Below, one piece after another: positions 33,219 to 41,996 of a stretch of 64,000 bases of DNA (position 1 is its first letter; each line of letters begins with the position of its first letter). This stretch comes from an uncultured Oscillospiraceae bacterium (GTDB lineage Bacteria > Bacillota > Clostridia > Oscillospirales > Oscillospiraceae), in contig CAKTTB010000007.1 of NCBI GenBank assembly GCA_934613505.1, forward strand, positions 1 to 64,000, written 5' to 3'. Both the position numbers and the translations under genes were made by a program. A model generated the notes under the pieces. It was not told the origin of the DNA, did not search any database, and saw nothing but the letters and a program-made list of their open reading frames with translations.

Positions 33219-34486
33219 ACGGCATCCTCCGTGCTTTCAAATTTCCGGTCCGCCGCCGAAATTCCGGCCAGACGTCCCGTCGCCCAGGCGATCTGCAGGT
33301 TGAACCCGCCCGTGTAGGCGTCAACATCCAGCACCTCGCCCGCAAAATAAAGGCCCTGTATCTTTTTGGATTCCATCGTCTTCGCGTTGACCTCCGTCAC
33401 GCGCACGCCGCCAGACGTCACGATCGCGTCCTCGACCGGCGCCTTGCAGGCGATGGGAATCCGGAACTGCTTGATGGTCTCCAGCAGCGCGCGCCGCTGC
33501 TGCTTTGTAATGGAGTTGACCTTCTGCGAAGGATCGATCCCGCTGCGCGCAACGATCACCGGGATCATCGACTTCGGCAGCAGCGCCGACAGGCTGTTTT
33601 CAAAGTCCCGGTTCTGCGCCGCGGAAAAATCGCGCAGAATGCGCGCGTCCAGCGTCTTTTCATCCAGCGCGGGCTTGAGGTCGATCACAATGGAATAGCC
33701 CTCTTCCCCGCGCGCCATATGCGCGCTGGCCGATAAAATGACCGGCCCGGAAAGGCCGAAATGCGTGAACAGCAGCTCGCCGAAGTCCTCATAGACTGTC
33801 TTACCCTTGCTGTTTACGAGCTTAACGGCAATATTCTTGAGCGCCAGCCCCTGCATCTTTGCGCACTCGTGCCCCTTTTCCACCAGCGGCACAAGAGAGC
33901 CCACCGGCTCCACGATCGTGTGCCCCAGCTTCTGCGCCAGCGCGTAGCCGTCGCCCGTCGAGCCGGTCGCAGGATACGACAGCCCTCCCGTCGCCAGGAT
34001 CACGCAGTCCGCGGGCACCGGCCCCTTTTCCGTCTTGACGCCGCAGACGCGGCCATCCTGCACGGCGATCTCCGTCGCCGCCGCGGCCATCGTATGCACG
34101 TGCTGCTCCCGCAGAAACCGCTCCAGCGCGTCCAGGACCGACTGCGACCGGTCGGAGACCGGGAACATGCGGTTTCCCCGCTCCGTTTTCAGCGCGCACC
34201 CATACTGCTCAAAAAACGCCTTGACCTCCGCCGACGGAAATCCCGCCAGTGCGCCGTATAAAAACCGCGGATTGGTCGGCACGTTCTGCAGAACGTCCTG
34301 CCATGCGCAGTCATTTGTTACGTTGCACCGGCCCTTGCCGGTGATCAGGAGCTTTTTGCCGAGGCGTCCGTTCTTTTCAAGCAGCGTCACCTCTGCGCCC
34401 TGCTGTGCGGCCATGCCCGCGGCCATCATCCCGGCCGCGCCGCCGCCGATGACGACGATCTTATTCCACCCGTTCAAATGCGCCAT
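33215..34486 (-). CDS. HI0933-family NAD(P)/FAD-dependent oxidoreductase
   Basis: A flavoprotein of about 423 residues of the HI0933/YhiN type. FAD motifs are IVVIGGGAAGMMAAGMAAQQG near the N-terminus, the KKLLITGKGRCNVTN segment at about 50-64 that is diagnostic for the family, and LYFAGEVLDVDAYTGGFNLQ at about 380. Substrate is unknown. The exact start is uncertain: it is buried in the end of the upstream RpiR gene, with Met codons at 34492 and 34486 as the best candidates and no clear ribosome site. It is probably translationally coupled. Confidence 0.88.
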   Translation of the reverse strand: MAHLNGWNKIVVIGGGAAGMMAAGMAAQQGAEVTLLEKNGRLGKKLLITGKGRCNVTNDCAWQDVLQNVPTNPRFLYGALAGFPSAEVKAFFEQYGCALKTERGNRMFPVSDRSQSVLDALERFLREQHVHTMAAAATEIAVQDGRVCGVKTEKGPVPADCVILATGGLSYPATGSTGDGYALAQKLGHTIVEPVGSLVPLVEKGHECAKMQGLALKNIAVKLVNSKGKTVYEDFGELLFTHFGLSGPVILSASAHMARGEEGYSIVIDLKPALDEKTLDARILRDFSAAQNRDFENSLSALLPKSMIPVIVARSGIDPSQKVNSITKQQRRALLETIKQFRIPIACKAPVEDAIVTSGGVRVTEVNAKTMESKKIQGLYFAGEVLDVDAYTGGFNLQIAWATGRLAGISAADRKFESTEDAV

Positions 34487-35321
34487 ACTCATCCCAAAGC
34501 CGCTCCAGATCCTCAAATGTCTTTGCCACCCGGTTCTCCTGCTTCAGGCCGATGGACACGACGAGCGCGTTGATGACGCTCATCGGCGCGACCAGCGAGT
34601 CCACGACCGAGACCATGTTGCTCTTCGCGCACAGCACGCAGTCGGCCACCTTGCCAGCCGGTGCCTCCGGCTTGTCGGTGATGGCGATGACCGTCGCGCC
34701 GGAGTCGTGCGCGTATTGCATCAGCTTGACTGTCCGGCTGGAATAGCGCGGCAGGCTGATGCCGATCACGACGTCCTCTTTTTCCACGCGCAGCAGCTGC
34801 TCAAACATCTCGCTCGTCGCCGTGGAGGAAATGAGCCGGACATTGTCAAAAATATTCCGGAAATAGAAATTGAGATACGCCGCCAGCGACGCGGACGAAC
34901 GCACGCCTACAATATAAATATACCGCGCACGCAAAATCGCCTCCACCGCCTTGGCCATCTGCCCGCGGTCGAGCGCTTCGCTCGTCATGCGGATGGCGTT
35001 GGCATCGCGCTGCAGCACGCTCGTCACCACGTCCTGATTTTCCAGCTGGTCGTTGGTGACCTCGATGCGCTGGACACTGGTGAGCTTGTTGCGCACCAGC
35101 TCCTGCAGATTCTTCTGCATCTCCGGATAGCCGTCGTAGCCCAGCTCCACAGCGAAGCGCACGACCGTCGATTCCGACACGTCCACCGTCTTGCCGAGCC
35201 GGCTGGCCGTCATGAAAGCAGCCTTGTCATAATTTGACAAAATATAAGAAGCGATCTTTTTCTGTCCCTTGGAAAACGCGTGAATATCGTTCTGAATATT
35301 GCTCAAAATGTCTGCCGACAT
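34461..35321 (-). CDS. MurR/RpiR family transcriptional regulator
   Basis: A 286-residue regulator. The N-terminal RpiR helix-turn-helix covers about 1-77 (FSKGQKKIASYILSNYDKAAF, SRLGKTVDVSESTVVRFAVELGYDGYPE). The C-terminal SIS sugar-phosphate domain covers about 120-260 (ARYIYIVGVRSSASLAAYLN, EDVVIGISLPRYSSRTVKLM). Members sense phosphosugars and often govern amino-sugar or sialic-acid use. Here it heads an operon with a flavoprotein, cmk, plsC and ispH-S1, none of them sugar genes. The start at 35321 has a GGAGGGAG site. Confidence 0.9.
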   Translation of the reverse strand: MSADILSNIQNDIHAFSKGQKKIASYILSNYDKAAFMTASRLGKTVDVSESTVVRFAVELGYDGYPEMQKNLQELVRNKLTSVQRIEVTNDQLENQDVVTSVLQRDANAIRMTSEALDRGQMAKAVEAILRARYIYIVGVRSSASLAAYLNFYFRNIFDNVRLISSTATSEMFEQLLRVEKEDVVIGISLPRYSSRTVKLMQYAHDSGATVIAITDKPEAPAGKVADCVLCAKSNMVSVVDSLVAPMSVINALVVSIGLKQENRVAKTFEDLERLWDEYGAFERVE

Positions 35322-35374
35322 AGAAACTCCCTCCGCTGCACGCAAAGCGGCGCAAAAAATATCATAACTAGTTT

Positions 35375-35403
35375 ATCATACCGGCTTTCGCCCGCTTTTG
35401 CAA
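35375..35403 (-). promoter_or_regulatory. Sigma-A promoter of the rpiR-to-ispH operon
   Basis: TTGCAA (35398-35403), 17-bp spacer, TATGAT (35375-35380) on the minus strand, about 55 bp before the RpiR start. Confidence 0.72.
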
Positions 35404-35438
35404 GCAGGAATCCGGGATTTGGGAAAAAATACACAAAA

Positions 35439-35469
35439 CCGGCCGTTCCCCCACCTGGGGAACGGCCGG
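35439..35469 (-). terminator. Terminator after the FMN-reductase-type gene
   Basis: A perfect 13-bp stem (35439-35451 with 35457-35469), 5-nt loop, followed on the minus strand by TTTTGTGTATTTTTT. It separates the reductase transcript from the RpiR promoter. The 150 bp between it and the reductase stop (35470-35616) hold no gene that I can support. Confidence 0.82.
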
Positions 35470-35616
35470 CAAGACTGTCAAAAATGCTGTTGTCCGTTTT
35501 TGCTGAAAACCTTCTGGCTCGTCTGTAGGGGACGATGCCTACGAACAAATCCGATAGAATGCGTTCAGAAACAAATCAGATCGTTTCTGGCGGCTATTAT
35601 CTCGTTGCCGCCCTGT

Positions 35617-36240
35617 TTATCTGATAAAATTCGTTCTCAGCATCGGTTCCTGCTTCGGGTCCGGGACACCGGCGGCTTTTCCGGCGGCGATGCAGCGGAG
35701 CATCCACGCCATGTTGCGGCCCAGCACACGCATCGTGCGCAGGCCCTCTTCGTCCTTCTGCACGTCCTCGGGACAGGAACCGTGGACGCTGTTCCAGTAG
35801 CACGACGAGACGATCGGCATTTCCGAAATGCCGGGATATTTGAGCAGCTGTTCATAGGCCGCCGTGGTACCCGCGCGGCGCGCGGAGGTCACGACCGCCG
35901 CAGGCTTGCGGCAGAAGGCCGCCTTCGGCGCGGAATAGAACAGCCGGTCCAGAAACGCCGTCACGTTGCCGGACGCCGCCGCATAGTGAACCGGCGTGCC
36001 GAACACAAAACCGTCGGCCGCCATGGCCTTTTCCGCAAACTCGTTGACCGTGCCGCCGAAGACGCACTTGCCCGCCTTCGCGCAGCCGCCGCAGCCGATG
36101 CAGCCGCCGACCGGCTCGTTGCGGATCCAGAAGATCTCGGCCTCGATCCCCTCCTCGCGCAGCGTATCGGCGACCTCGCGCAGCGCCGCGTCGGTGCAGC
36201 CGTGCTCATGCGGGCTGCCGTTCAAAAGCAATACCTTCAT
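35617..36240 (-). CDS. NADPH-dependent FMN-reductase-family flavoprotein
   Basis: A flavodoxin-like oxidoreductase of 207 residues. The N-terminal phosphate-binding loop is LLLNGSPHEHGCTDAAL (residues 4-20), and a Cys-rich segment VGGCIGCGGCAKAGKC at about 44-59 suggests an iron-sulfur or metal site, as in the IsfA/azoreductase-related group. GFVFGTPVHYAAASGNVTAF at about 83 is the flavin-contact motif. The start has AAGGAGG upstream. It stands alone, divergent from the two-component system. Electron acceptor unknown. Confidence 0.86.
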   Translation of the reverse strand: MKVLLLNGSPHEHGCTDAALREVADTLREEGIEAEIFWIRNEPVGGCIGCGGCAKAGKCVFGGTVNEFAEKAMAADGFVFGTPVHYAAASGNVTAFLDRLFYSAPKAAFCRKPAAVVTSARRAGTTAAYEQLLKYPGISEMPIVSSCYWNSVHGSCPEDVQKDEEGLRTMRVLGRNMAWMLRCIAAGKAAGVPDPKQEPMLRTNFIR

Positions 36241-36337
36241 AGGAATCCCTCCTTGTTTTACTTGCTTCTTTCATACCACAAACCGCCGCAGAATGCAAGC
36301 GGAAGCCGTCTTCATGAAATCTTAAGGTGTTTGCCGC

Positions 36338-36366
36338 TTGTTTGTTCATCCGATTTTGGCTATGAT
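36338..36366 (+). promoter_or_regulatory. Sigma-A promoter of the two-component operon
   Basis: TTGTTT, 17-bp spacer, TATGAT, about 35 bp before the response-regulator start. Confidence 0.6.
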
Positions 36367-36400
36367 TAGTTCAGAGAAAAAAAGCGGAGGAAATTCAATT

Positions 36401-37096
36401 ATGCATCACATTCTGGTCTGCGACGACGAAGCAGATATCGTCGCGGCGTTAAAAATTTATCTCGAATCCGACGGCTACTGCGTCCACACCGCCTGCTGCG
36501 GCGCGGACGCGCTCAGGATCGCGAAGGAGGAGCCGGTGCAGCTGGCGCTTCTCGATATCATGATGCCCGGCATCGACGGCATCACCACCATGGCGAAGCT
36601 GCGTGAGTTTTCCAACATCCCCGTCATCCTGCTCACGGCCAAATCCGAGGATTCGGACAAAATTCTGGGCCTGAGCGTCGGCGCGGACGACTATATCACA
36701 AAGCCCTTCAACCCCGTTGAGGTGCTGGCGCGGGTCAAATCGCAGCTGCGGCGCTTTTTGCAGCTGGGCGCGGCCGTCAAAGCGCCGTCGGAGATCCGCG
36801 TCGGCGGCATCTCCCTCGACCACGACGCCAAGCGCGTTACGCTCGACGGCGAAGAAATTTCACTCACGCCGAAGGAATATGACATTCTCTACTATCTCAT
36901 GCAGCACCCCGGCAAGGTCTATACGCCCGCGGAACTCTACAGCGCCGTCTGGAACGAAGCGCCCGTCGGCATCGACAACACCGTGGCCGTCCACATCCGC
37001 CACCTGCGTGAAAAGCTGGAGATCGATCCGTCCAATCCCCGCTACCTGAAGGTCGTCTGGGGCAAGGGCTACAAGCTGGAAGGAGACAGGCTATGA
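36401..37096 (+). CDS. OmpR/PhoB-type response regulator
   Basis: A 231-residue two-component regulator. The receiver domain (residues 1-118) has the acidic pocket DDE at 8-10, phosphoacceptor D52 in LALLDIMMPGIDG, and the Lys in KPFNPVEVLARV. The C-terminal winged helix covers about 135-230 (VTLDGEEISLTPKEYDILYYL, NTVAVHIRHLREKLE, VVWGKGYKLE). It is close to the VanR branch. GCGGAGG precedes the start at 36401. It overlaps the kinase gene by 4 nt. Confidence 0.95.
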   Translation: MHHILVCDDEADIVAALKIYLESDGYCVHTACCGADALRIAKEEPVQLALLDIMMPGIDGITTMAKLREFSNIPVILLTAKSEDSDKILGLSVGADDYITKPFNPVEVLARVKSQLRRFLQLGAAVKAPSEIRVGGISLDHDAKRVTLDGEEISLTPKEYDILYYLMQHPGKVYTPAELYSAVWNEAPVGIDNTVAVHIRHLREKLEIDPSNPRYLKVVWGKGYKLEGDRL

Positions 37097-38976
37097 AACA
37101 GCTTTACGGAAAACTCTGGGTCAAGTGTACGGCCATTGCGCTGCTGGTCGTGTTCGCAGTGCTCTTTGCCGCATCGGCGTTGGGCAGCGCGTATCTGATC
37201 CATTATGGCGCGTTCGCAGACGGCGGCGAGCAGGTGCGTCAGATGGCGGAAAACAACATTTTACAGCAGACAAACGGCGACGGCTGGGCGGCGCTGCACG
37301 CCTGGACCGAGGACGATACGGTCTCGCGCAATCTTCTCCGTGATCGCTATGACCCGCTCACCTCCAACATCTACTTCAAACTCACGGACAAAGCCACCGG
37401 CGAGATCCTGTTCAGCACCGGCGCACTGAATAAAGACGATTATTCCGGCAAGGCTTCCGCCTATTATCAGCAGGACATGACCACTTTGCTGAGCGACGGC
37501 AGCGAAGTCACAGCGGTCTATCAGGCATATCTCAAAAGCCCGCTTGCCCCGCGCGATTCCGCGCTGTACGTTATGACATGGGTCGAGCGGCTGATCAGCG
37601 CACGGTATCTGCTGATCGTGCTGGCTGTGCTGCTGCTTGCGGTCTGCCTGTTCCTGTTCATTTTTCTGCTGTGCGCCATGGGGCACAAGGAGGGCGTGGA
37701 CGGCATCTATCAGTGCTGGCTCAACAAGATCCCGCTCGATCTGTTCCTTGCGCTGCTTGCTCTGCTGCTCCTCGCGTGGGCATCCTTTCTTAGCAATATC
37801 TGGTATATCGATTTCTGGTACTATATTCTTCTCGTATTCGGCACTGCGGCTCTGGCGCTGACGCTCATCCTGAGCGTTGCGGGCCGTGCAAAGGCACCGG
37901 GCTTCTTCAAAAACACGCTGATCTACAAGGTTTTTGCGTGGATCTTTCGGGGACTGGGCCGCATTCCGATGGTCTGGCGGACGGTACTCGTCTGGGGCGC
38001 ACTGTGCCTTGCGGATCTGTTTTTCACGTTCATGCTTGGGTGGAATGAGGCGCAGTATGCAGTTTTGTGGCTGCTCTCGCGCGGAGTGCTGACCATTGTG
38101 ATCTTATATCTGGCCTCCAGTCTGAGGCTTTTGCAGAAGGAAGGGCAGGCCATCGCCGACGGCCAGACCGATTACAAGGGCAAGCCCATCCCCCGCTGGC
38201 TGCCCGCGCTCCGGAAGCACGAGGAGAATCTCCAAAGCATCCAGTCCGGCATCCAGAAGGCCGTCGACGAGCAGACCCGCGCCGAGCGCATGAAAACGGA
38301 GCTGATCACCAACGTCTCCCACGACATCAAAACGCCGCTGACCTCCATCGTCAACTACGTCGATCTTCTGGAAAAAGAGGATATCCAGCCGGAGAAGGCG
38401 AAGGAATACGTCGACGTTCTGAACCGCCAGTCCGCGCGGCTCAAGAAGCTGACGGAGGATCTGGTCGAAGCGTCAAAGGCGTCCTCCGGCTGCCTGCCGG
38501 TGCATCTGGCACGGACGGACGTGAACGTCCTCATCAGCCAGCTGGCGGGCGATTATATGGAAAAGCTCGAAGCCGCGCAGCTCGAGCCGGTCTTCCGGCC
38601 CGCGCCCTCGCAGCCGGTCATTCAGGCCGACGGCCAGCTGCTGTCCCGCGTTCTTGGCAATCTCTTCGCGAATATCTGCAAATACGCTCTGCCCGGCACG
38701 CGCGTCTATTTTGAAAGCGCGGCGGACGACGAGACCGTCTCCATCACCTTCAAAAACATCTCCAAATACGAGCTGAACATCCCAGCGGAGGAGTTGATGG
38801 CGCGCTTTGTGCGCGGCGACCGCTCGCGCCACACCGAGGGCAGCGGTCTCGGCCTGTCCATCGCCCAAAGCCTCACCGAGCTGCAGGGCGGCACGTTCCG
38901 GCTGGAGATCGACGGCGACCTCTTCAAGGCCATCGTCACCTTCCCGCGTGACCGCACGGAGGTGCGCGGCACGTGA
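37093..38976 (+). CDS. Membrane sensor histidine kinase
   Basis: A 627-residue kinase. An N-terminal helix (about 13-35) and a second at about 175-195 flank an extracytoplasmic sensor of roughly 140 residues. At least four more hydrophobic segments follow to about 345, an unusually large membrane part. HisKA is at about 400-465 with phosphoacceptor H410 in SHDIKTPLTSIVNYVD. The ATPase domain follows (LLSRVLGNLFANICKYA as N-box, RHTEGSGLGLSIAQSLTELQGG as G2-box). It is VanS/WalK-like in its catalytic part. It is coupled to the response regulator upstream and to a deacetylase downstream, pointing to an envelope signal. Confidence 0.93.
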   Translation: MKQLYGKLWVKCTAIALLVVFAVLFAASALGSAYLIHYGAFADGGEQVRQMAENNILQQTNGDGWAALHAWTEDDTVSRNLLRDRYDPLTSNIYFKLTDKATGEILFSTGALNKDDYSGKASAYYQQDMTTLLSDGSEVTAVYQAYLKSPLAPRDSALYVMTWVERLISARYLLIVLAVLLLAVCLFLFIFLLCAMGHKEGVDGIYQCWLNKIPLDLFLALLALLLLAWASFLSNIWYIDFWYYILLVFGTAALALTLILSVAGRAKAPGFFKNTLIYKVFAWIFRGLGRIPMVWRTVLVWGALCLADLFFTFMLGWNEAQYAVLWLLSRGVLTIVILYLASSLRLLQKEGQAIADGQTDYKGKPIPRWLPALRKHEENLQSIQSGIQKAVDEQTRAERMKTELITNVSHDIKTPLTSIVNYVDLLEKEDIQPEKAKEYVDVLNRQSARLKKLTEDLVEASKASSGCLPVHLARTDVNVLISQLAGDYMEKLEAAQLEPVFRPAPSQPVIQADGQLLSRVLGNLFANICKYALPGTRVYFESAADDETVSITFKNISKYELNIPAEELMARFVRGDRSRHTEGSGLGLSIAQSLTELQGGTFRLEIDGDLFKAIVTFPRDRTEVRGT

Positions 38977-39722
38977 AAAAAGCATGGCTCTGGCTGCTGC
39001 TCCCCGCGGCGCTTCTGCTGCTCGTTCTGCTCCATATGCGCAGTCTCGCACGGCTCGCGCCGTCCGAGGCTGGGCGGCAGGTCCCCGTTCTCATGTATCA
39101 CGCCGTCGGCGACGACTGCTGGGGTGAGGCGCATCTGTTCGTGAAGCCGGCAGAACTGGAGAGTCAGCTGCAATATCTGCAGGATCACGGCTATGAGACG
39201 ATCTTTCTGGAGGATCTCGCGCACGTCGAGCAGTACAAAAAGCCGGTCATCCTGACGTTTGACGATGGATACGACGACAATTACACACAGCTTTTCCCGC
39301 TGCTGCAGAAATATAACATGAAAGCGACCATCTTCATGATCGCGGGCGACATCGGCAAGCCCCACAAGCTGACGCGGCCGCAGCTGCGCGAGCTGGCGCA
39401 GTCGGGCCTTGTCAGTATCCAGAGCCACGGCTGGAGCCACCGGAACATGGCGGACATGGGCTGGGCAGAGCTGGTCTCCGAACTGCTGCGCAGCAAGCTC
39501 GCCCTGGCCTTTGCCTGCGGTCGCGTCCCCACCGCCGTCTCGTACCCGAACGGGAAGTGCACCGAGCGCACCCGCACCGCCGCCGGCTGGTTCTACGCCT
39601 ACGGCGTGCGCACCTTCGACGGCAGCTACCTGACCGGCACCGATCCCCTCCTCATCCCCCGCATCGCCGTCACCCGCGACATGACGCTGGAGCAGTTCAA
39701 AAATGCCTGTCAGACAGAATAA
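38973..39722 (+). CDS. Polysaccharide deacetylase (NodB-type)
   Basis: A membrane-anchored carbohydrate esterase 4 enzyme of 249 residues, expected to remove N-acetyl groups from peptidoglycan or another wall glycan. An N-terminal anchor (WLWLLLPAALLLLVLLHM) is followed by PVLMYHAVGDD at about 32. The NodB motif 1 is LTFDDGYDDNY at about 94 (catalytic Asp and metal Asp). Motif 2 is SHGWSHRNMA at about 151 (HxxxH metal ligands). The GTG start lies within the kinase stop (GTGA), so expression is tied to the sensor. It is a likely effector or target of that system. Confidence 0.9.
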   Translation: MKKAWLWLLLPAALLLLVLLHMRSLARLAPSEAGRQVPVLMYHAVGDDCWGEAHLFVKPAELESQLQYLQDHGYETIFLEDLAHVEQYKKPVILTFDDGYDDNYTQLFPLLQKYNMKATIFMIAGDIGKPHKLTRPQLRELAQSGLVSIQSHGWSHRNMADMGWAELVSELLRSKLALAFACGRVPTAVSYPNGKCTERTRTAAGWFYAYGVRTFDGSYLTGTDPLLIPRIAVTRDMTLEQFKNACQTE

Positions 39723-39731
39723 ACACCGCGC

Positions 39732-39760
39732 CCTGCCGGGAACCCCGGCAGGGAGCTTTA
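39732..39760 (+). terminator. Terminator of the two-component/deacetylase operon
   Basis: A 9-bp GC stem (39732-39740 with 39746-39754) with an AGCTTT tail. Confidence 0.6.
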
Positions 39761-39816
39761 TAATTTCATGGCCGGAATAAGGCTGATACTCTTCTACAGA
39801 TTTGCGACTGCCGACC

Positions 39817-39936
39817 CACTTTTTCTTTTGCTTCTCCAAAAGAAAAAGTGGCAAAAAGAAAACGAGCCCGGAGGGATTTCGATTTCCCTCCGGACCTCCT
39901 TGAACCGACCAAGAAAGCCCCTTCGGTTTTCTTGGA
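39817..39936. repeat. Intergenic hairpin cluster, family C
   Basis: Three successive inverted repeats: a 13-bp CACTTTTTCTTTT hairpin (39817-39829 with 39838-39850), CCGGAGGGA/TCCCTCCGG (39868-39876 with 39885-39893), and CCAAGAAA/TTTTCTTGG (about 39910-39936). No gene is visible on either strand. With the family B copy that follows, this fills the 400-bp space between the deacetylase and the glycosyltransferase. Confidence 0.65.
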
Positions 39937-39989
39937 TCTTTCCCGCGAAGTTTGATGGATATGCGCCAAGAATTTCCTTTCCCTGCATT

Positions 39990-40108
39990 CCTTGCCTCTC
40001 CCTCTGGGAGAGGTGTCTGCGCGAAGCGAGGACGGAGAGGGTAAATCGTGACCGCCAAGACCCTCTCAGTCGCCTGCGGCGACAGCTCTCCCAAAGGGAG
40101 AGCCAAGG
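39990..40108. repeat. Intergenic repeat, family B (copy 3)
   Basis: A 119-bp element starting CTTGCCTCTCCCTCTGGGAG and ending GACAGCTCTCCCAAAGGGAG-AGCCAAGG. Block order is as in copy 2 at 27398-27518; only about 20 internal bases differ strongly. Confidence 0.8.
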
Positions 40109-40121
40109 GCCGTCGGAGACA

Positions 40122-41417
40122 TTACAGGAAATGTTCTGCAAACGCGTCCCACTGCTCGCGCAGGCGTTCGCGGCGCTGCTCCAGCGCGCTGATGCATGCG
40201 CCGAGGGAGCGGAAATATTCGTCGGAGAAGCGCCGGTGCTCCGCATATGCGCCGGAGCGGTAGGCTTCGATCACGACCTCATAGCGCGCCTGCGCGCGAT
40301 GCACCGCGTCGTCCCAGGAAATATAAATCTCCTCCTGCGCCTGCCGTCCCACGCGCTTCAGGACCTCCGGCTCATGGCAGAGCTTCGCCAGCAGCGCCGC
40401 CATCGACGCCGCATTCTCCTCGATCAGAAAGCCGTTTTTCCCGTCGGTGATGTCCTCCGCGGCGCAGCTGCCGCGCACAAGCACGCTCGCCAGCTCGCAG
40501 GCCGCCGCTTCGCGCACGACAAGGCCGTTCGTATCAAACGTCGACGGGAACAAAAACAGATCCGCGCGGCAGTACCACGCCCGGATGACCGTCCGGTCGT
40601 ACTTCGGCGAGGTAAAAAACACGCAGTCGTCCAGCCCAAGCTCCTTGCTGTAGGCCACGACCTCGTCCTTGTCTCCGCCGTTTCCGACAAAGACCATGCG
40701 GAACGCATGCCCCGCGTCCTTCAGGAGCTTCAGTGCGTCCAGCGTGATGCGCAAGCCCTTGTACCACATCATGCGGCCGACAAACAGAAATACCGGCACG
40801 CCCGCAGGCAGGTCAAAGTCTTTGCAGACCTCCTGCACCGTTTCCTCCTCCACGCGGCCCTTGGCAAAGTCGACGCCGTTCGGCATCACGCGCCAATCGC
40901 CCTCGTAGCCGAGGCTCCGCAAATTCTCGCCCGCGCCGTGGCTGACCGTCCAGACCTCGTCGAACGCGTTGATGTTCTCGACGAGGATTTTTTTCGCGCC
41001 CTCCTGCAAAAGCTTTGCATGGATGGCGTTTGCAATGTCAATGTCAAATTTCGTGTGATACGTGAACACCATCGGCACGTGGATGCGGCTGCGCAGCTCC
41101 CGCGCAAGGACGGCCGACGTGACCGGGCAGTGGCAGTGGATGAGATCAATGGGGTATTCCATCAGCGTCTTCACCGTTTTTTCCGAAAACGGGAAACCCG
41201 CGTGATAGCCCACGAGCTTTGTCATATCGATGCTGGGATAGCGCACGACGGAAAAGCCGAGCACACTGTCGTCCGCGCCGGGATAGGCCGGCGTCGCCAC
41301 GACAGCGGTACTGCCGCTTTCTGTAATGACGCGCGCGTAATTGACGACCGCGTTTGCAACGCCGTCGGTCACAGGCGGAAAGGAATCGTTGATCAGGCAA
41401 ATGGTTCTGTCAGACAT
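40122..41417 (-). CDS. Glycosyltransferase family 4 protein
   Basis: A GT-B fold glycosyltransferase of 431 residues. The N-terminal domain starts ICLINDSFPPVTDGVANAV and has HCHCPVTSAVLARELRS at about 98. The C-terminal nucleotide-sugar domain includes FLFVGRMMWYKGLRITLDAL at about 215 and the donor-binding loop FPSTFDTNGLVVREAAACE at about 298. It resembles diacylglycerol or cell-wall glycan glucosyltransferases (YpjH/1,2-diacylglycerol 3-glucosyltransferase relatives). Sugar and acceptor cannot be decided. Monocistronic by position. Confidence 0.88.
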   Translation of the reverse strand: MSDRTICLINDSFPPVTDGVANAVVNYARVITESGSTAVVATPAYPGADDSVLGFSVVRYPSIDMTKLVGYHAGFPFSEKTVKTLMEYPIDLIHCHCPVTSAVLARELRSRIHVPMVFTYHTKFDIDIANAIHAKLLQEGAKKILVENINAFDEVWTVSHGAGENLRSLGYEGDWRVMPNGVDFAKGRVEEETVQEVCKDFDLPAGVPVFLFVGRMMWYKGLRITLDALKLLKDAGHAFRMVFVGNGGDKDEVVAYSKELGLDDCVFFTSPKYDRTVIRAWYCRADLFLFPSTFDTNGLVVREAAACELASVLVRGSCAAEDITDGKNGFLIEENAASMAALLAKLCHEPEVLKRVGRQAQEEIYISWDDAVHRAQARYEVVIEAYRSGAYAEHRRFSDEYFRSLGACISALEQRRERLREQWDAFAEHFL

Positions 41418-41498
41418 GGAGGTCTCCTTTTTGAAAACACAGACATGGTTCGGATTCGTACAGACGCATTATACCCGATTCTCTGCTCAAAGGGAAGC

Positions 41499-41942
41499 TT
41501 AACCGCCAAAAATCGCCAGGATCAGCCCGTAGATCACGCTGGCCGCCGTCCCGTAGACGATGACCGGCCCCGCAATGAGAAACATCTTTGCCGCCATGCC
41601 GGTCACAAAGCCCTCCGCCTTAAATTCGATCGCTGGCGACACGACCGCGTTGGCAAACCCCGTGATTGGCACAAGCGTGCCGGCTCCGGCAAATTTCGCG
41701 ATATCGTCATACACGCTCAGCCCGGTCAGCACGGCGCTTAAGAATACCAGACTGACCGACGTGGCCGCCGCGGCGTCCTGCTCGGACAGCCCCAGCGCCG
41801 TATACCCGTTCAAAATCAGCTGCCCCAGCGCGCAGATCAGTCCGCCCACCCAGAACGCGTTCAGCAGATTCTTCCCCGTCGGCGACGTGCCGGACAGCCG
41901 CGCAACATAGCGGTTATATTCCTTTTTGCTCATGTTCATCAT
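41499..41942 (-). CDS. spoVAC: Stage V sporulation protein AC
   Basis: A component of the SpoVA channel that moves dipicolinate into the forespore and out at germination. The 147-residue protein matches SpoVAC: an N-terminal KKEYNRYVARLSGTSPTGKN, then four or more helices with LLNAFWVGGLICALGQLIL, VSLVFLSAVLTGLSVYDDI, and the conserved AGAGTLVPITGFANAVVSPA loop at about 85-104. spoVAD and spoVAE do not follow inside this window. It is divergent from the spore-type peptidoglycan cluster, and it is the best evidence that this organism forms endospores. Confidence 0.92.
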   Translation of the reverse strand: MMNMSKKEYNRYVARLSGTSPTGKNLLNAFWVGGLICALGQLILNGYTALGLSEQDAAAATSVSLVFLSAVLTGLSVYDDIAKFAGAGTLVPITGFANAVVSPAIEFKAEGFVTGMAAKMFLIAGPVIVYGTAASVIYGLILAIFGG

Positions 41943-41996
41943 CGCTTCGATCAGCTCCTTTGCCGCTTAGTCTCCGCAAAAAGCGCCGCTTCATGC

